From the NCBI GenBank assembly GCA_029254745.1, contig JAQWWZ010000049.1, forward strand, positions 1 through 64,000: DNA of 64,000 bases, written 5' to 3'. This stretch comes from Opitutales bacterium. GTDB lineage: Bacteria > Verrucomicrobiota > Verrucomicrobiia > Opitutales > Seribacteraceae. The number at the start of each line of letters is the position of its first letter. Within the stretch, counting starts at the first letter, position 1. Below, one piece after another: positions 43,567 to 52,325 of this stretch. The notes under the pieces were generated by a model. It did no database searches. It was given only the letters and a program-made list of their open reading frames with translations, and was not told where the DNA came from. A program made the position numbers and the translations under genes.

Positions 43567-44432
43567 ATAAAGGAAGCCCGCAAACCTGGAATATATTGGA
43601 GGGCCATGGGTTTACTACACTAAGCCTAGCTGAAACCTTAGGAGGAGGACAGTCGTTTGTTTGGGACCAAGATGCAACCGGAGTTTGGCATGGTGTGATC
43701 AACCAAGTTATGATTAGGCTTCGGATCGATGGTAGCTTATTAGAGTGGCAAACAAATAATCCCCGGTGTTTTTCAAAAAAAGCTTTGCTTCATTATTTAT
43801 GGATAGATGCAACTTATCAAGATGCGATCGATACATTACCATGGCGGTCAGATTTAATTCTAGCAAAGTGTATGGACTCTTTATCAGGCCTGAGAATCCT
43901 CAGGCAGCCATTAGACGAGACATTATTTTATTTTCTATTAAGTCCAGTAAAAAGTATTCCTCAAATCAAAGAAACTGGGAGAAAGGTTTCCGAAACCTTT
44001 GGGCCTTCTTTGGGTTCTGGCAGGCATGGATTCCCAGGTTGGACAAGATTGTCCGAAGTTTCAGAAAAAGAACTTCGTGATTTCAAAATGGGGTACCGGG
44101 CTAAAAATGTAGCCGGTACTGCTCAGTTTATAAAAAACCACCCAAATTGGTTAGAGAGTCTTCAGGAATTATCATATAACGATGCCCGGACGGAGATTAT
44201 GACTTTACCTGGAGTCGGAGGTAAGATTGCTGACTGTGTTCTTTTATTCGGTGCAGGTATGCTCCAAGCTTTCCCGATTGATACATGGATTGATAAAGTC
44301 TTAACCCAAAGGTATCACCTAGATGATTGGAGCCTAAAGCAGAAACTTTCTTTTGCTCATCTTCATTTCGGAGATTTTGCTGGGTTGGCTCAACAATTCT
44401 TTTTTTCATCTGAGCGCCTCAGGCTTTTATGA
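43548..44432 (+). CDS. ogg: 8-oxoguanine DNA glycosylase, OGG1 type
   Basis: 294 residues, TTG start. The N-terminal OGG domain (FTTLSLAETLGGGQSFVWDQ) with the conserved GGQSF-W is followed by a HhH-GPD domain. The hairpin LPGVGGKIADCVLLFG supplies the catalytic Lys226, and Asp245 in PIDTWIDK is the activating Asp. This is the eukaryote-like OGG1 branch rather than MutM. It excises 8-oxoG opposite C and nicks the DNA. The finger region FYFLLSPVKSIPQIKE differs slightly from the SSNNNIP pattern. The 163 bases that follow up to 44595 hold no confident feature. Confidence 0.85.
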   Translation: MVAQEINKGSPQTWNILEGHGFTTLSLAETLGGGQSFVWDQDATGVWHGVINQVMIRLRIDGSLLEWQTNNPRCFSKKALLHYLWIDATYQDAIDTLPWRSDLILAKCMDSLSGLRILRQPLDETLFYFLLSPVKSIPQIKETGRKVSETFGPSLGSGRHGFPGWTRLSEVSEKELRDFKMGYRAKNVAGTAQFIKNHPNWLESLQELSYNDARTEIMTLPGVGGKIADCVLLFGAGMLQAFPIDTWIDKVLTQRYHLDDWSLKQKLSFAHLHFGDFAGLAQQFFFSSERLRLL

Positions 44433-44595
44433 GCCGGTTTAAACACAAAAATTTCATCCGGCCTTTCTAGATAAATGGTATGGAACTTGGCATTTAAAGG
44501 ATGGCTGGTTGATATCGAATAGAAACCTCTTTCGGGGAATTCCCGAAGGTAGGCTGGTTTATGTGAGCGTAATAAAGATTAGATCAATCAACAGA

Positions 44596-46278
44596 TTAAA
44601 AGGTGCCAGTGACACTCGTCCTCGGAATAGAATCCATTAATTCCTGAGTGTATGGTTTTTGTGGGTTTAGGCATATATTTTCTGCTTTTCCAAATTCTTC
44701 AATTTGCCCTGCACGCATCACCGCAATCTCATCAGCAATATGTTTTACAACACAGAGGTCATGGGAAATAAAAAGGTAGGTTAAATTTCGAGCCGTCTGC
44801 AACTGATGGAGCAAATTTAATACCTGCGCCTGTACCGATACATCCATGGCACTTACGCATTCATCGCAGACAATGAACTCTGGCTCAGTCGAAAGGGCGC
44901 GAGCCACGCAAATCCTTTGTCGTTGGCCCCCTGAAAACTCGTGCGGATATCTACGCAGGTAAGAGGATGCCAGGCCAACTTCTTCCAGCAAGGAAACAAC
45001 TCGATCAATCCGTTCCTTGGGGTTTTTACCGATCCTATGAACCAGCATAGGTTCCAGTAGAGTTTGTTCAATCGTAAGCCTTGGGTTCAAGGAGGCGTAG
45101 GGGTCCTGAAAGATAATCTGCATCTTTTTGCGAAAGGCCAACAGTCCATTTTCTTTAACCAAAGCAATATCCTGATCATGCCAATGTACAGTTCCTGATG
45201 TAATAGGCGTCAATCGAAGGATTGCTCGACCAAGGGTTGTTTTGCCCGAACCTGACTCGCCCACAATCCCAAGAGTCTTACCTTTCGGAATCGTGAGGGT
45301 TACGCGATCGACGGCCTTTACGACCTTATCATGGTTTGCCTGCTGGAAATGAACAGATAATTCATTTACCTTTAACCATTTTTTATCTTCTTCGGAAATA
45401 GGTTTGTTCTGTTCTTTGAGTTTCTTTTTTGAAGGTGCGTAGGGTTTGTTATCTATAAAATCTTCCACGGTAGGAAGAATCTCAAAATTTCCCTCAAAAG
45501 TAGGTCTGCAAGCAATCAGGGCCTTTACATATGGATGGGTAGGGGAACGAAACAACTCTCGCGTGGTGTTTTGTTCAACAACCTTGCCGCGATACATTAC
45601 GACCACGCGGTCGGCGATTTCAGCAACTACCCCTAAGTCATGGCTAACAAATAAAATACTGCTACCAATTTCGGCACAAAGTTTTTTGAGAAGTTTTAAA
45701 ATCTTCGCCTGCACGGTGACATCAAGTGCGGTTGTCGGTTCATCTGCAAGAAGCAGCTCAGGTTTAGTGATCAGCGCCATGGCAATCATTACCCGCTGCC
45801 GCATACCACCGGAGAATTCATGAGGGTAAGCATTCACACGGTCTTTGATTTTATCAACACCTACCCGCAAAAGCATATCCACTGCCTCTTGTTTTGCTTT
45901 ATCCTCACCTGCCATGCCGTGAATAAGTAATGGTTCCGCTACTTGCTCGATTACAGTCATGTAGGGGTTGAGGCAACTCATGGGGTCCTGAAAGATCATG
46001 GAAATAGATTTACCCCGTAGGGTTCTCATTTTCTGGTTGTTTACGCCTAAAAGATCTTCTCCTTGAAAAATAATTTCGCCACCTTCAATTTTGGCTGGTG
46101 GGGTTGGAAGTAATTGTAAAAGGGAATGACAGGTAACAGATTTCCCTGATCCTGATTCGCCAACTAAGCCGACTACTTCGCCGGAAGGAATCGAAAAATT
46201 TATATCATTCACTGCCTTTACCACTCCCCCACGGGTATGGAAAAAAGTTTTTAGCCCATGGACTTTTACATCATTCAT
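44596..46278 (-). CDS. Peptide ABC transporter ATPase, two ATPase domains fused (DppD-DppF type)
   Basis: 560 residues. Domain 1 (about 1-265): Walker A GLVGESGSGKSVT, signature [15 protein letters not shown], Walker [14 protein letters not shown] linker with Lys repeats (YAPSKKKLKEQNKP) joins domain 2 (about 310-560): GIVGESGSGKTTL, FSGGQRQRICVARAL and FIVCDECVSAMD, where Cys replaces the usual Pro. The architecture is that of GsiA/YejF. It energises the two permeases encoded just upstream; the start codon and the upstream stop share a base, so the operon is translationally coupled. Confidence 0.92.
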   Translation of the reverse strand: MNDVKVHGLKTFFHTRGGVVKAVNDINFSIPSGEVVGLVGESGSGKSVTCHSLLQLLPTPPAKIEGGEIIFQGEDLLGVNNQKMRTLRGKSISMIFQDPMSCLNPYMTVIEQVAEPLLIHGMAGEDKAKQEAVDMLLRVGVDKIKDRVNAYPHEFSGGMRQRVMIAMALITKPELLLADEPTTALDVTVQAKILKLLKKLCAEIGSSILFVSHDLGVVAEIADRVVVMYRGKVVEQNTTRELFRSPTHPYVKALIACRPTFEGNFEILPTVEDFIDNKPYAPSKKKLKEQNKPISEEDKKWLKVNELSVHFQQANHDKVVKAVDRVTLTIPKGKTLGIVGESGSGKTTLGRAILRLTPITSGTVHWHDQDIALVKENGLLAFRKKMQIIFQDPYASLNPRLTIEQTLLEPMLVHRIGKNPKERIDRVVSLLEEVGLASSYLRRYPHEFSGGQRQRICVARALSTEPEFIVCDECVSAMDVSVQAQVLNLLHQLQTARNLTYLFISHDLCVVKHIADEIAVMRAGQIEEFGKAENICLNPQKPYTQELMDSIPRTSVTGTF

Positions 46279-47138
46279 TAATCTTTGGAACTTTTTGGGT
46301 CTAGGGCATCCCTCAACCCGTCCCCGATAAAATTAAGGCAAAATAAGCTGAGGCAAAAGAATATACCCGGAAAGATGATGAGCCATGGAGCCACATCCAT
46401 TTTTTCGGCACCTTCTTTGATCAGGCTGCCCCATGAGGCCATGGGTGCTTGCACGCCAAGACCGAGGAAGCTGAGCCCTGCTTCGAGAAGCATGACAGCG
46501 GGAACTGTGAGGGTAGCGTAGACAATAATTGGGCCGAGCAGGTTCGGAAGAATGTGATGAAAAAGTATTCGGGAATGAGAAAAGCCGAGTGCTCGGGCTG
46601 CTTCGATAAACTCTGCCCTTTTTAGATTCAAGGTTTGAGCCCTGGTAATTCGTGCCATGGTAAGCCATTCTACTGCCCCAATTGCAAGAAAAAGAAGGAG
46701 GAAATTTCTTCCAAAAAGGACCATCAATAAAATAACAAAAATGGTAAAAGGGAGGGAGTAAAGTATATCCACAATACGCATTAAAATCGCATCTGTTTTC
46801 CCTCCGGCATAGCCCGCAACCATTCCATAACTGACGCCAATGAGCAGGGAAACTGTGGTAGCCAAAAAGCCAACCGCCAAAGAAATTCTCCCCCCATAAC
46901 TTGTTCGAGCAAATAAATCTCTACCCAAGCTGTCGGTACCAAACCAATGTTGCTTATTGGGCCCCATAAATTGCTCATCCAAGTTTTGCTCATCATATTG
47001 ATATTCACATAAAATGGGTCCAATGAAGGAGAAACTCACGATGATCGCTAAAATAATTAAACTCGCCAGTGCCATCCGGTTAGAGCGTAATCGTATCCAG
47101 GCATCTTTGGCCAAAGAGGCACCTTGGGCTTCATTCAT
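46278..47138 (-). CDS. oppC: Peptide ABC permease, OppC type
   Basis: 286 residues with about six helices. GPNKQHWFGTDSLGRDLFARTSYGGRISLAVG is the OppC N-terminal signature and EAARALGFSHSRILFHHILPNLLGPI is the EAA loop that docks the ATPase. LEAGLSFLGLGVQAPMASWG is the C-terminal family motif. It pairs with the OppB-type permease, whose gene overlaps it by 4 bases. Confidence 0.93.
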   Translation of the reverse strand: MNEAQGASLAKDAWIRLRSNRMALASLIILAIIVSFSFIGPILCEYQYDEQNLDEQFMGPNKQHWFGTDSLGRDLFARTSYGGRISLAVGFLATTVSLLIGVSYGMVAGYAGGKTDAILMRIVDILYSLPFTIFVILLMVLFGRNFLLLFLAIGAVEWLTMARITRAQTLNLKRAEFIEAARALGFSHSRILFHHILPNLLGPIIVYATLTVPAVMLLEAGLSFLGLGVQAPMASWGSLIKEGAEKMDVAPWLIIFPGIFFCLSLFCLNFIGDGLRDALDPKSSKD

Positions 47139-48055
47139 TGTTGTTCCCTCGCTTTCGGGTCCAACCAGGCCTGGAGGAAATCTACAAACAAATTGAGGAT
47201 GATGATCAAGGTTGCATAAAACAAAACAGTTCCCAGGACCACGGTATAATCTCGATTAAAAGCTGCAGTGACAAAAAACTTACCGAGTCCAGGGATAAAG
47301 AAAATACTTTCAATAATAAAAGAACCACTTACAAGCCCGGCAAAGGCAGGACCTAAGTAGGTAACTACGGGCAATAGGCCCCCTCGGATTGCATGCTTCA
47401 GGAGTACTCTACTGGGCGATGCTCCCTTGGCCCGGGCAGTCCTAATATAATCCTGCTTAAGTGTTTCCAGCATCCCTGCTCTTGTCAGACGGGCCACATA
47501 GGCTGCATAGAATAAACCCAGGGTTAAGGAGGGTAAAATGAGATCCGACCATGAGTACCACCCCAGAGCGGGAAGCCACTTGAGTTCTGTGGAAAAAACC
47601 ATAATCAATACTGGCCCGAGTACAAAAGAGGGCAGACATATCCCGACCATTGCAATACCCATAGGCAAATAGTCCCAGAGAGTATTTTTTCGCAGAGCTG
47701 CTAGCATACCAGCTGGCAAACCAATAAGAAGGGCAATCAACAGGGCGGAGATGCCGAGGCTGAGGGAAACTGGAAAAGAAAGGCTAATGAGCTCAGATAC
47801 ATCCCACCCGACATATTTAAAAGAAGGCCCAAGATCACCCGCGAGCAAATTCTTCATGTAGAGCAGGTACTGGTCGAAGAGGGGGAGGTTTAGACCAAAA
47901 TGGCTTTGTAATTTAATTTTAATTTCTTCAGGGATTGCTTTGTCGGAGTCAAAAGGGCCTCCGGGAGCAAACCGGGTCATGAAGAAGGTCAAAGTTGCGA
48001 TCACCAAAAGAGTGGGAATGGCTTGGAGCAACCTCGAGATAAAAAAAGATTTCAC
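47135..48055 (-). CDS. oppB: Peptide ABC permease, OppB type
   Basis: 306 residues, six helices. RLLQAIPTLLVIATLTFFMTRFAPGGPFD is the typical OppB start. DYIRTARAKGASPSRVLLKHAIRGGLLPV is the EAA loop and GSFIIESIFFIPGLGKFFVTAAFNRDYTVVLG is the C-terminal signature. It overlaps the binding-protein gene by 4 bases and the OppC gene by 4 bases. Normal length, in contrast to the EF-hand-bearing paralogue at 49820. Confidence 0.94.
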   Translation of the reverse strand: MKSFFISRLLQAIPTLLVIATLTFFMTRFAPGGPFDSDKAIPEEIKIKLQSHFGLNLPLFDQYLLYMKNLLAGDLGPSFKYVGWDVSELISLSFPVSLSLGISALLIALLIGLPAGMLAALRKNTLWDYLPMGIAMVGICLPSFVLGPVLIMVFSTELKWLPALGWYSWSDLILPSLTLGLFYAAYVARLTRAGMLETLKQDYIRTARAKGASPSRVLLKHAIRGGLLPVVTYLGPAFAGLVSGSFIIESIFFIPGLGKFFVTAAFNRDYTVVLGTVLFYATLIIILNLFVDFLQAWLDPKAREQQ

Positions 48056-49692
48056 TCCTTAATCCGCCTTTCTAAATAAATATGTTTATAGGGGTGATGG
48101 TCTAAAAGAGTCGGGTGCCAACCCTGGACTGTCGGATGCCGAAGAGAAACATGAACATAAAAATATAGGGGCAAAATCGGAATTTCCTGGGCTAGCAAAT
48201 CTTCGCATTTTTGAAAATGAGTAAACCGTTCCTGAGGGCTAAGTGATTGTTCCGCGAGCGCGAGCGAATGGTCGTATTCTTGATTAGACCAACCAGTCAG
48301 GTTGTTACCATCTTTACTTCTCCAAAGATGAAGGAAAGTGTTTGCGTCTACATAATCCCCGATCCATCCGGCACGGGCCAATGAATAGTCACCCTTAGAT
48401 ATCGAGGATAAGAAGACTTTCCATTCCATGTTCAGCAATTTAATTTCAACACCCAAACTTGTTTTCCACATGGACTGGAGTGCTTCGGCAACTTTCTTGT
48501 GAGCCTCCGATGTGTTATAATTAAGTTCGATGGGTGGCAGTGAGAGGATACCTTTTTCATTCAAATAGGAATCTAGTAATGCTTTTGCTTCCTCCGGGTT
48601 ATAGGTGTAGCCTTCCTTGGCTGTAAAGCCACCAGTATCAGGCGGAGTAAAGCAATAAGCAGGCAGTTGACCTCCCTTGAGCACTTTTTCTACCAATACT
48701 TTACGATTTACTGACAAACTCAGTGCTTTTCTTACACGGAGATCATCAAATGGCGGGGTTGTAACATTAAACCGATAATAATAAGTTCCAAGGTAAGGTT
48801 CGAAATGAATCCATTCCGGATGTTTTTGTTGCAAGTATTCAATCCGGTCTGATGAGACAGACTGTGTAACATGTAAAAAACCGGAACGAAAGGCCCTTTC
48901 TTCAGTATCGGTGGTTTCGATTGGATAAAATCTTATTCCAGAAAGCTTGGTTTGGTTTGCATCCCAGTAATGCGGGTCGGCCCGGACCTCTATAACCGAG
49001 TTGATCCGATGATCCGAAAGGCTGAAGGGTCCATTCCCTACAAAGTTTGCTGGCTTGGTCCACGGCGTTCCAATCTGTTCGAAAGCCCCAAACATTTCAA
49101 TAGTTGGGGGATGCACGGGGAACCATGAATAATGGTTGATGAGCTCAAGGAAATAAGGTGTTTGGTTTTCGAGAGTCAATTGTAGGGTAAGGTCGTCAAT
49201 GGCTGTAACCCCTACGTTTGCTTCTTTCCAAGTTTTTGCTCCTGAATGATACACCTTTGCATTTTTTAGAACATGAAGCATCGAAGCATATTGGGCTCCC
49301 AATGATGGATTCAATATCCGCCTGTAGGAGTAGGCAAAGTCATGAGCTGTGACCGGATCTCCATTGTGCCACTTTGCGTTGTTACGAAGATAAAAGGTGT
49401 AGGTTTTTTTATCATTCGAGACAGCCCACCTTTCTGCGACACCCGGAACGGGCTTTAATGTTTTAGGGTCTTCCCCTATCAGTCCTTCTAACAAAGCAGA
49501 GAGAATATTATGAGCGGCAACACTGGTGGCTAAGTGGGGGTCAAGGTGTTGAGGTTCAGCCCCGAGGCCGAAGTGCAAAACTTGTTCATCAATGGCTTTT
49601 TCTACATTGGATGGAGCCGAGCAAGACACAAGAAAGCTACAAGCCAAAAAGCAAGTGAGGAGAAGAGATCTTTTTTTTCTTATGAAACGCAT
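48052..49692 (-). CDS. oppA: Oligopeptide-binding lipoprotein, OppA/MppA type
   Basis: 546 residues. LLLTCFLACSFLVSC is a lipoprotein signal. The SBP family 5 pattern is VLHFGLGAEPQHLDPHLATS, LEGLIGEDPKTLKPVPGVAERW, KTYTFYLRNNAKWHNGDPVTAHDFAYSYRRIL and FDDLRVRKALSLSVNRKVLVEKVLKGG. These proteins capture peptides and deliver them to OppBC. First gene of the minus-strand operon, divergent from the Yej-like cluster across 127 bases. Confidence 0.93.
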   Translation of the reverse strand: MRFIRKKRSLLLTCFLACSFLVSCSAPSNVEKAIDEQVLHFGLGAEPQHLDPHLATSVAAHNILSALLEGLIGEDPKTLKPVPGVAERWAVSNDKKTYTFYLRNNAKWHNGDPVTAHDFAYSYRRILNPSLGAQYASMLHVLKNAKVYHSGAKTWKEANVGVTAIDDLTLQLTLENQTPYFLELINHYSWFPVHPPTIEMFGAFEQIGTPWTKPANFVGNGPFSLSDHRINSVIEVRADPHYWDANQTKLSGIRFYPIETTDTEERAFRSGFLHVTQSVSSDRIEYLQQKHPEWIHFEPYLGTYYYRFNVTTPPFDDLRVRKALSLSVNRKVLVEKVLKGGQLPAYCFTPPDTGGFTAKEGYTYNPEEAKALLDSYLNEKGILSLPPIELNYNTSEAHKKVAEALQSMWKTSLGVEIKLLNMEWKVFLSSISKGDYSLARAGWIGDYVDANTFLHLWRSKDGNNLTGWSNQEYDHSLALAEQSLSPQERFTHFQKCEDLLAQEIPILPLYFYVHVSLRHPTVQGWHPTLLDHHPYKHIYLERRIKE

Positions 49693-49819
49693 TGAGTTTT
49701 CAGATATTTTGAAACTGAACAGGGTGGGGAACTTGGCAAGTAAAAGGATAAATAAAATGACATTTTTGAATTTCTTTTCTTTGCTCCCTCCAGGTAAGTC
49801 CTTACAAAGAAAGAGTTTG
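49693..49819. promoter_or_regulatory. Divergent promoter region between two peptide ABC operons
   Basis: These 127 bases separate oppA (minus) from yejB (plus) and must hold the start sites for both operons unless the longer in-frame yejB start is used. I see no strong inverted repeat or clear -35/-10 pair. The track's yejB frame is open through the whole interval, but ATG 49820 matches the normal N terminus of the family. Confidence 0.5.
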
Positions 49820-51241
49820 ATGCGAGATTATTTTCTAAGAAGGTTCCTGTTGATACCCCCTACATTGTTCGGGATAAGTATCATGGTCTTTGCTATAACC
49901 CGGTTGGCACCTGGTGGTCCGCTTGAGCAAGCAATGATGCAGATGCAACAAGTGTCGGAAGGTGCAGGGGCTGGGAATGCACAGGGAAATCAAGCTTTAT
50001 CACAAGACCAGTTGGATCAAATGAAAAGGCTATACGGCTTTGATAAACCGCACTGGGAGGCTTATTTGGTTTGGTTGGGCATTCTGCCCCGCGAAACTGA
50101 ATTCAGGCAAATTCGTTTTCTGCAAAACGAAACCCAGCTGACGGAACGTGTGAGTTTACCTAAATTTCACATTTCTGAACTGGATTGGAATGCAGATGGA
50201 TATTTGCAGTCAAGTGAGTTCCCTGATCACCTTTCCGCCTATTTTTCTTTTGCTATGTTTGATAGGAACGGAGATGGAGAAATTGATGCGATCGAGGCAA
50301 GCCAACCATCGGCTTGGGTAGATAGTGCTCGTGAAAAAATTGTCCTTCAGAGAGATGGGAGGCAAAATATTCGTATTCTAAACTTATCTGACTTACTTGG
50401 AAATTGGCAGATTCGTATGCGGAAGATGCCCAATGAGTCCGAAAATACCAAGCCGGTAGCTGAGCTTTACATGACGAAACATGACGGTGTCATGCAGGGA
50501 AACTTTGGTGTTTCTACCCGCTACGGAGAACCGGTTGTTCAAGTGATTATGGACCGCCTGCCGGTTTCATCTTATTTTGGGCTTTTAACTTTTATTTTCA
50601 CCTATGCGGTTTGTATTCCCTTGGGTGTATTCAAAGCAATGAAGCATAACAGTTTATCAGATGACCTGAGCTCAATTATTATATTTTTTGGATATGCTGT
50701 TCCCGGTTATGCTTTGGGTTCGTTGTTACTTCTTTTCTTTTCGGTTCGACTTGATTGGCTGCCTATGGGCGGTCTAACAAGTGATGGTTTTGAGCAACTT
50801 ACTGGATGGGAGCAATTGTTGGATTTGGCCGCTCACACCTTTCAGCCACTCTGCTGCTATTTGGTGGGCGGTTTTGCTTTTCTGACAATGCTTATGAAAA
50901 ATCACCTCATGGATAATTTAGCTGCGGATTATGTGAGGACTGCTATGGCCAAGGGCGTGTCATTTGGGAATTCGGTCAAATATCATGCACTGAGAAATTC
51001 CTTCGTACCCATAGCCACAAATGTAGGTCACCAGGTTACTTTATTTGTATCGGGTTCCTTTTTAGTGGAAACTATTTTTGATATTGATGGCTTTGGGTTG
51101 CTCGGCTTTAACTCTGTTATTGACCGCGATTATCCAGTTGTAATGGGGGTTTTAACCCTGTCTGCGTTTCTTATGCTGGTGGGAAATGTTCTTTCGGATG
51201 CATTAGTTGCATGGGTGGATCCAAGAGTACGCTTTGAGTAA
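49820..51241 (+). CDS. yejB: YejB-like peptide ABC permease with inserted EF-hand pair
   Basis: 473 residues from ATG 49820 (MRDYFLRRFLLIPPTLFGISIMVF). Yej hallmarks are RLAPGGPLEQAM, LYGFDKPHWEAYLVWL, VGGFAFLTMLMKNHLMD, DYVRTAMAKGVSFGNSVKYHALRNS and GFNSVIDRDYPVVMG. E. coli YejB is about 360 residues. The excess is an insertion at about 90-235 after the first helix, on the periplasmic side. It contains two canonical 12-residue EF-hand loops, D122-E133 (DWNADGYLQSSE) and D148-E159 (DRNGDGEIDAIE), and a small beta stretch (LLGNWQIRMRK, AELYMTKHDGVMQGNF). Calcium binding is likely; its effect on transport is unknown. Confidence 0.9.
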   Translation: MRDYFLRRFLLIPPTLFGISIMVFAITRLAPGGPLEQAMMQMQQVSEGAGAGNAQGNQALSQDQLDQMKRLYGFDKPHWEAYLVWLGILPRETEFRQIRFLQNETQLTERVSLPKFHISELDWNADGYLQSSEFPDHLSAYFSFAMFDRNGDGEIDAIEASQPSAWVDSAREKIVLQRDGRQNIRILNLSDLLGNWQIRMRKMPNESENTKPVAELYMTKHDGVMQGNFGVSTRYGEPVVQVIMDRLPVSSYFGLLTFIFTYAVCIPLGVFKAMKHNSLSDDLSSIIIFFGYAVPGYALGSLLLLFFSVRLDWLPMGGLTSDGFEQLTGWEQLLDLAAHTFQPLCCYLVGGFAFLTMLMKNHLMDNLAADYVRTAMAKGVSFGNSVKYHALRNSFVPIATNVGHQVTLFVSGSFLVETIFDIDGFGLLGFNSVIDRDYPVVMGVLTLSAFLMLVGNVLSDALVAWVDPRVRFE

Positions 51242-51248
51242 AGGTGGA

Positions 51249-52325
51249 ATGATTCGATTGAAACTAAATCCACTGACACGTAAGAAACTTTCCCGGTTTC
51301 GATCCATCAAGCGTGGGTATTGGTCTTTACTTTTTTTGCTCTCTGTTTACCTCGTGAGTTTAGGGGCAGAACTTTTTGTAAACAAGAAAGCATTGGTTGT
51401 ATTTTATGAGGGAAATTTTTTCTTCCCCACCTATGCTGATCAAATAAGTGGCACTCGTTTTGGGTTGGATTATTCCTATGAAACAAATTATCGAGATTTA
51501 AAAAATAAATTTAAAGAAAGCCAAAGCGGAAATTGGGTAATTTTACCGATTGTACCTTACGACCCTTATGAAATGGACTACGGGGAAGAAGAGGCTACTG
51601 GTTTTTCTTCACCCAATTTCGAGAAGAGTCACTTTCTAGGTACAGATAAGACTGAAAGAGATGTTCTCGCCCGCTTACTTTATGGGTTTCGGATAGCCAT
51701 GACATTTGCAATTTCCTACCTTCTGCTCACTTACCTGCTTGCCATGGGTGTTGGAAGTCTCATGGGTTATGCTGGGGGGAAGATCGATATGGTTGGCCTT
51801 CGTTTTGTGGAAATTTGGTCAAATGTACCCTTTCTTTATATGGTCATTATTTTGGTGTCGGTAATGCCTGGGTGGTGGGGAGTAGGTTGGCAAGTATCTT
51901 CTTTACTATTTATCATGGTGCTCTTTTCTTGGACGGGGATGACTTACTATGTGAGAGCCTCCATTTATAAGGAAAAGGCAAGAGAGTATGTGGCAGCAGC
52001 TCGAGTGATCGGAGCAAGTCCAACCAGGATTGTCTTTCGCCACCTTCTTCCCAATGTAATCTCCACATTGGTGACTTTTGCACCTTTTACGATCGCAGCA
52101 GCAATATCTTCGGTGACGGCACTAGATTTTCTCGGTTATGGCTTACCTCCTCCTACACCAAGCTGGGGTGAGCTTTTGAAGCAAGGGGTAAACAATTTAC
52201 GAATCGCCCCTTGGATTGTAACCTCTACGGTTTCTGCTCTTGTGCTGACATTAACTCTCGTGACATTTGTGGGCGAAGCGGTTCGCGAGGCTTTTGATCC
52301 AAAGAAATTTTCCACCTATGAATAA
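51249..52325 (+). CDS. yejE: YejE-like peptide ABC permease
   Basis: 358 residues from ATG 51249, preceded by AAGGTGG; the track start overlaps yejB. After helix 1 comes the periplasmic YejE-type insert (KKALVVFYEGNFFFPTYADQ; PIVPYDPYEMDY; HFLGTDKTERDVLARLLYGFRIAMTF), very like that of E. coli YejE. The EAA loop is AAARVIGASPTRIVFRHLLPNVIS and the C-terminal motif is LDFLGYGLPPPTPSWGELL. It forms the channel with YejB. The following binding-protein gene overlaps by 8 bases. Confidence 0.9.
   Translation: MIRLKLNPLTRKKLSRFRSIKRGYWSLLFLLSVYLVSLGAELFVNKKALVVFYEGNFFFPTYADQISGTRFGLDYSYETNYRDLKNKFKESQSGNWVILPIVPYDPYEMDYGEEEATGFSSPNFEKSHFLGTDKTERDVLARLLYGFRIAMTFAISYLLLTYLLAMGVGSLMGYAGGKIDMVGLRFVEIWSNVPFLYMVIILVSVMPGWWGVGWQVSSLLFIMVLFSWTGMTYYVRASIYKEKAREYVAAARVIGASPTRIVFRHLLPNVISTLVTFAPFTIAAAISSVTALDFLGYGLPPPTPSWGELLKQGVNNLRIAPWIVTSTVSALVLTLTLVTFVGEAVREAFDPKKFSTYE

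Noticed and set aside
44531-44547. TTCGGG-gaatt-CCCGAA inverted repeat between the glycosylase and ABC genes
   Set aside because: No T run on either strand, short stem; it could help end transcripts but cannot be supported as a terminator.
44440-44635. Open plus-strand frame (DKWYGTWHLKDGWLI...) after the glycosylase gene
   Set aside because: No start codon or ribosome site, and it runs into the opposite-strand ATPase gene; probably chance.
45446-45823. 125-residue plus-strand ORF opposite the fused ATPase gene
   Set aside because: Shadow of conserved Walker/signature coding sequence on the minus strand.
49592-49819. N-terminal extension of the yejB frame
   Set aside because: The first 76 residues overlap oppA coding sequence and lack YejB-like sequence; the normal N terminus begins at ATG 49820.
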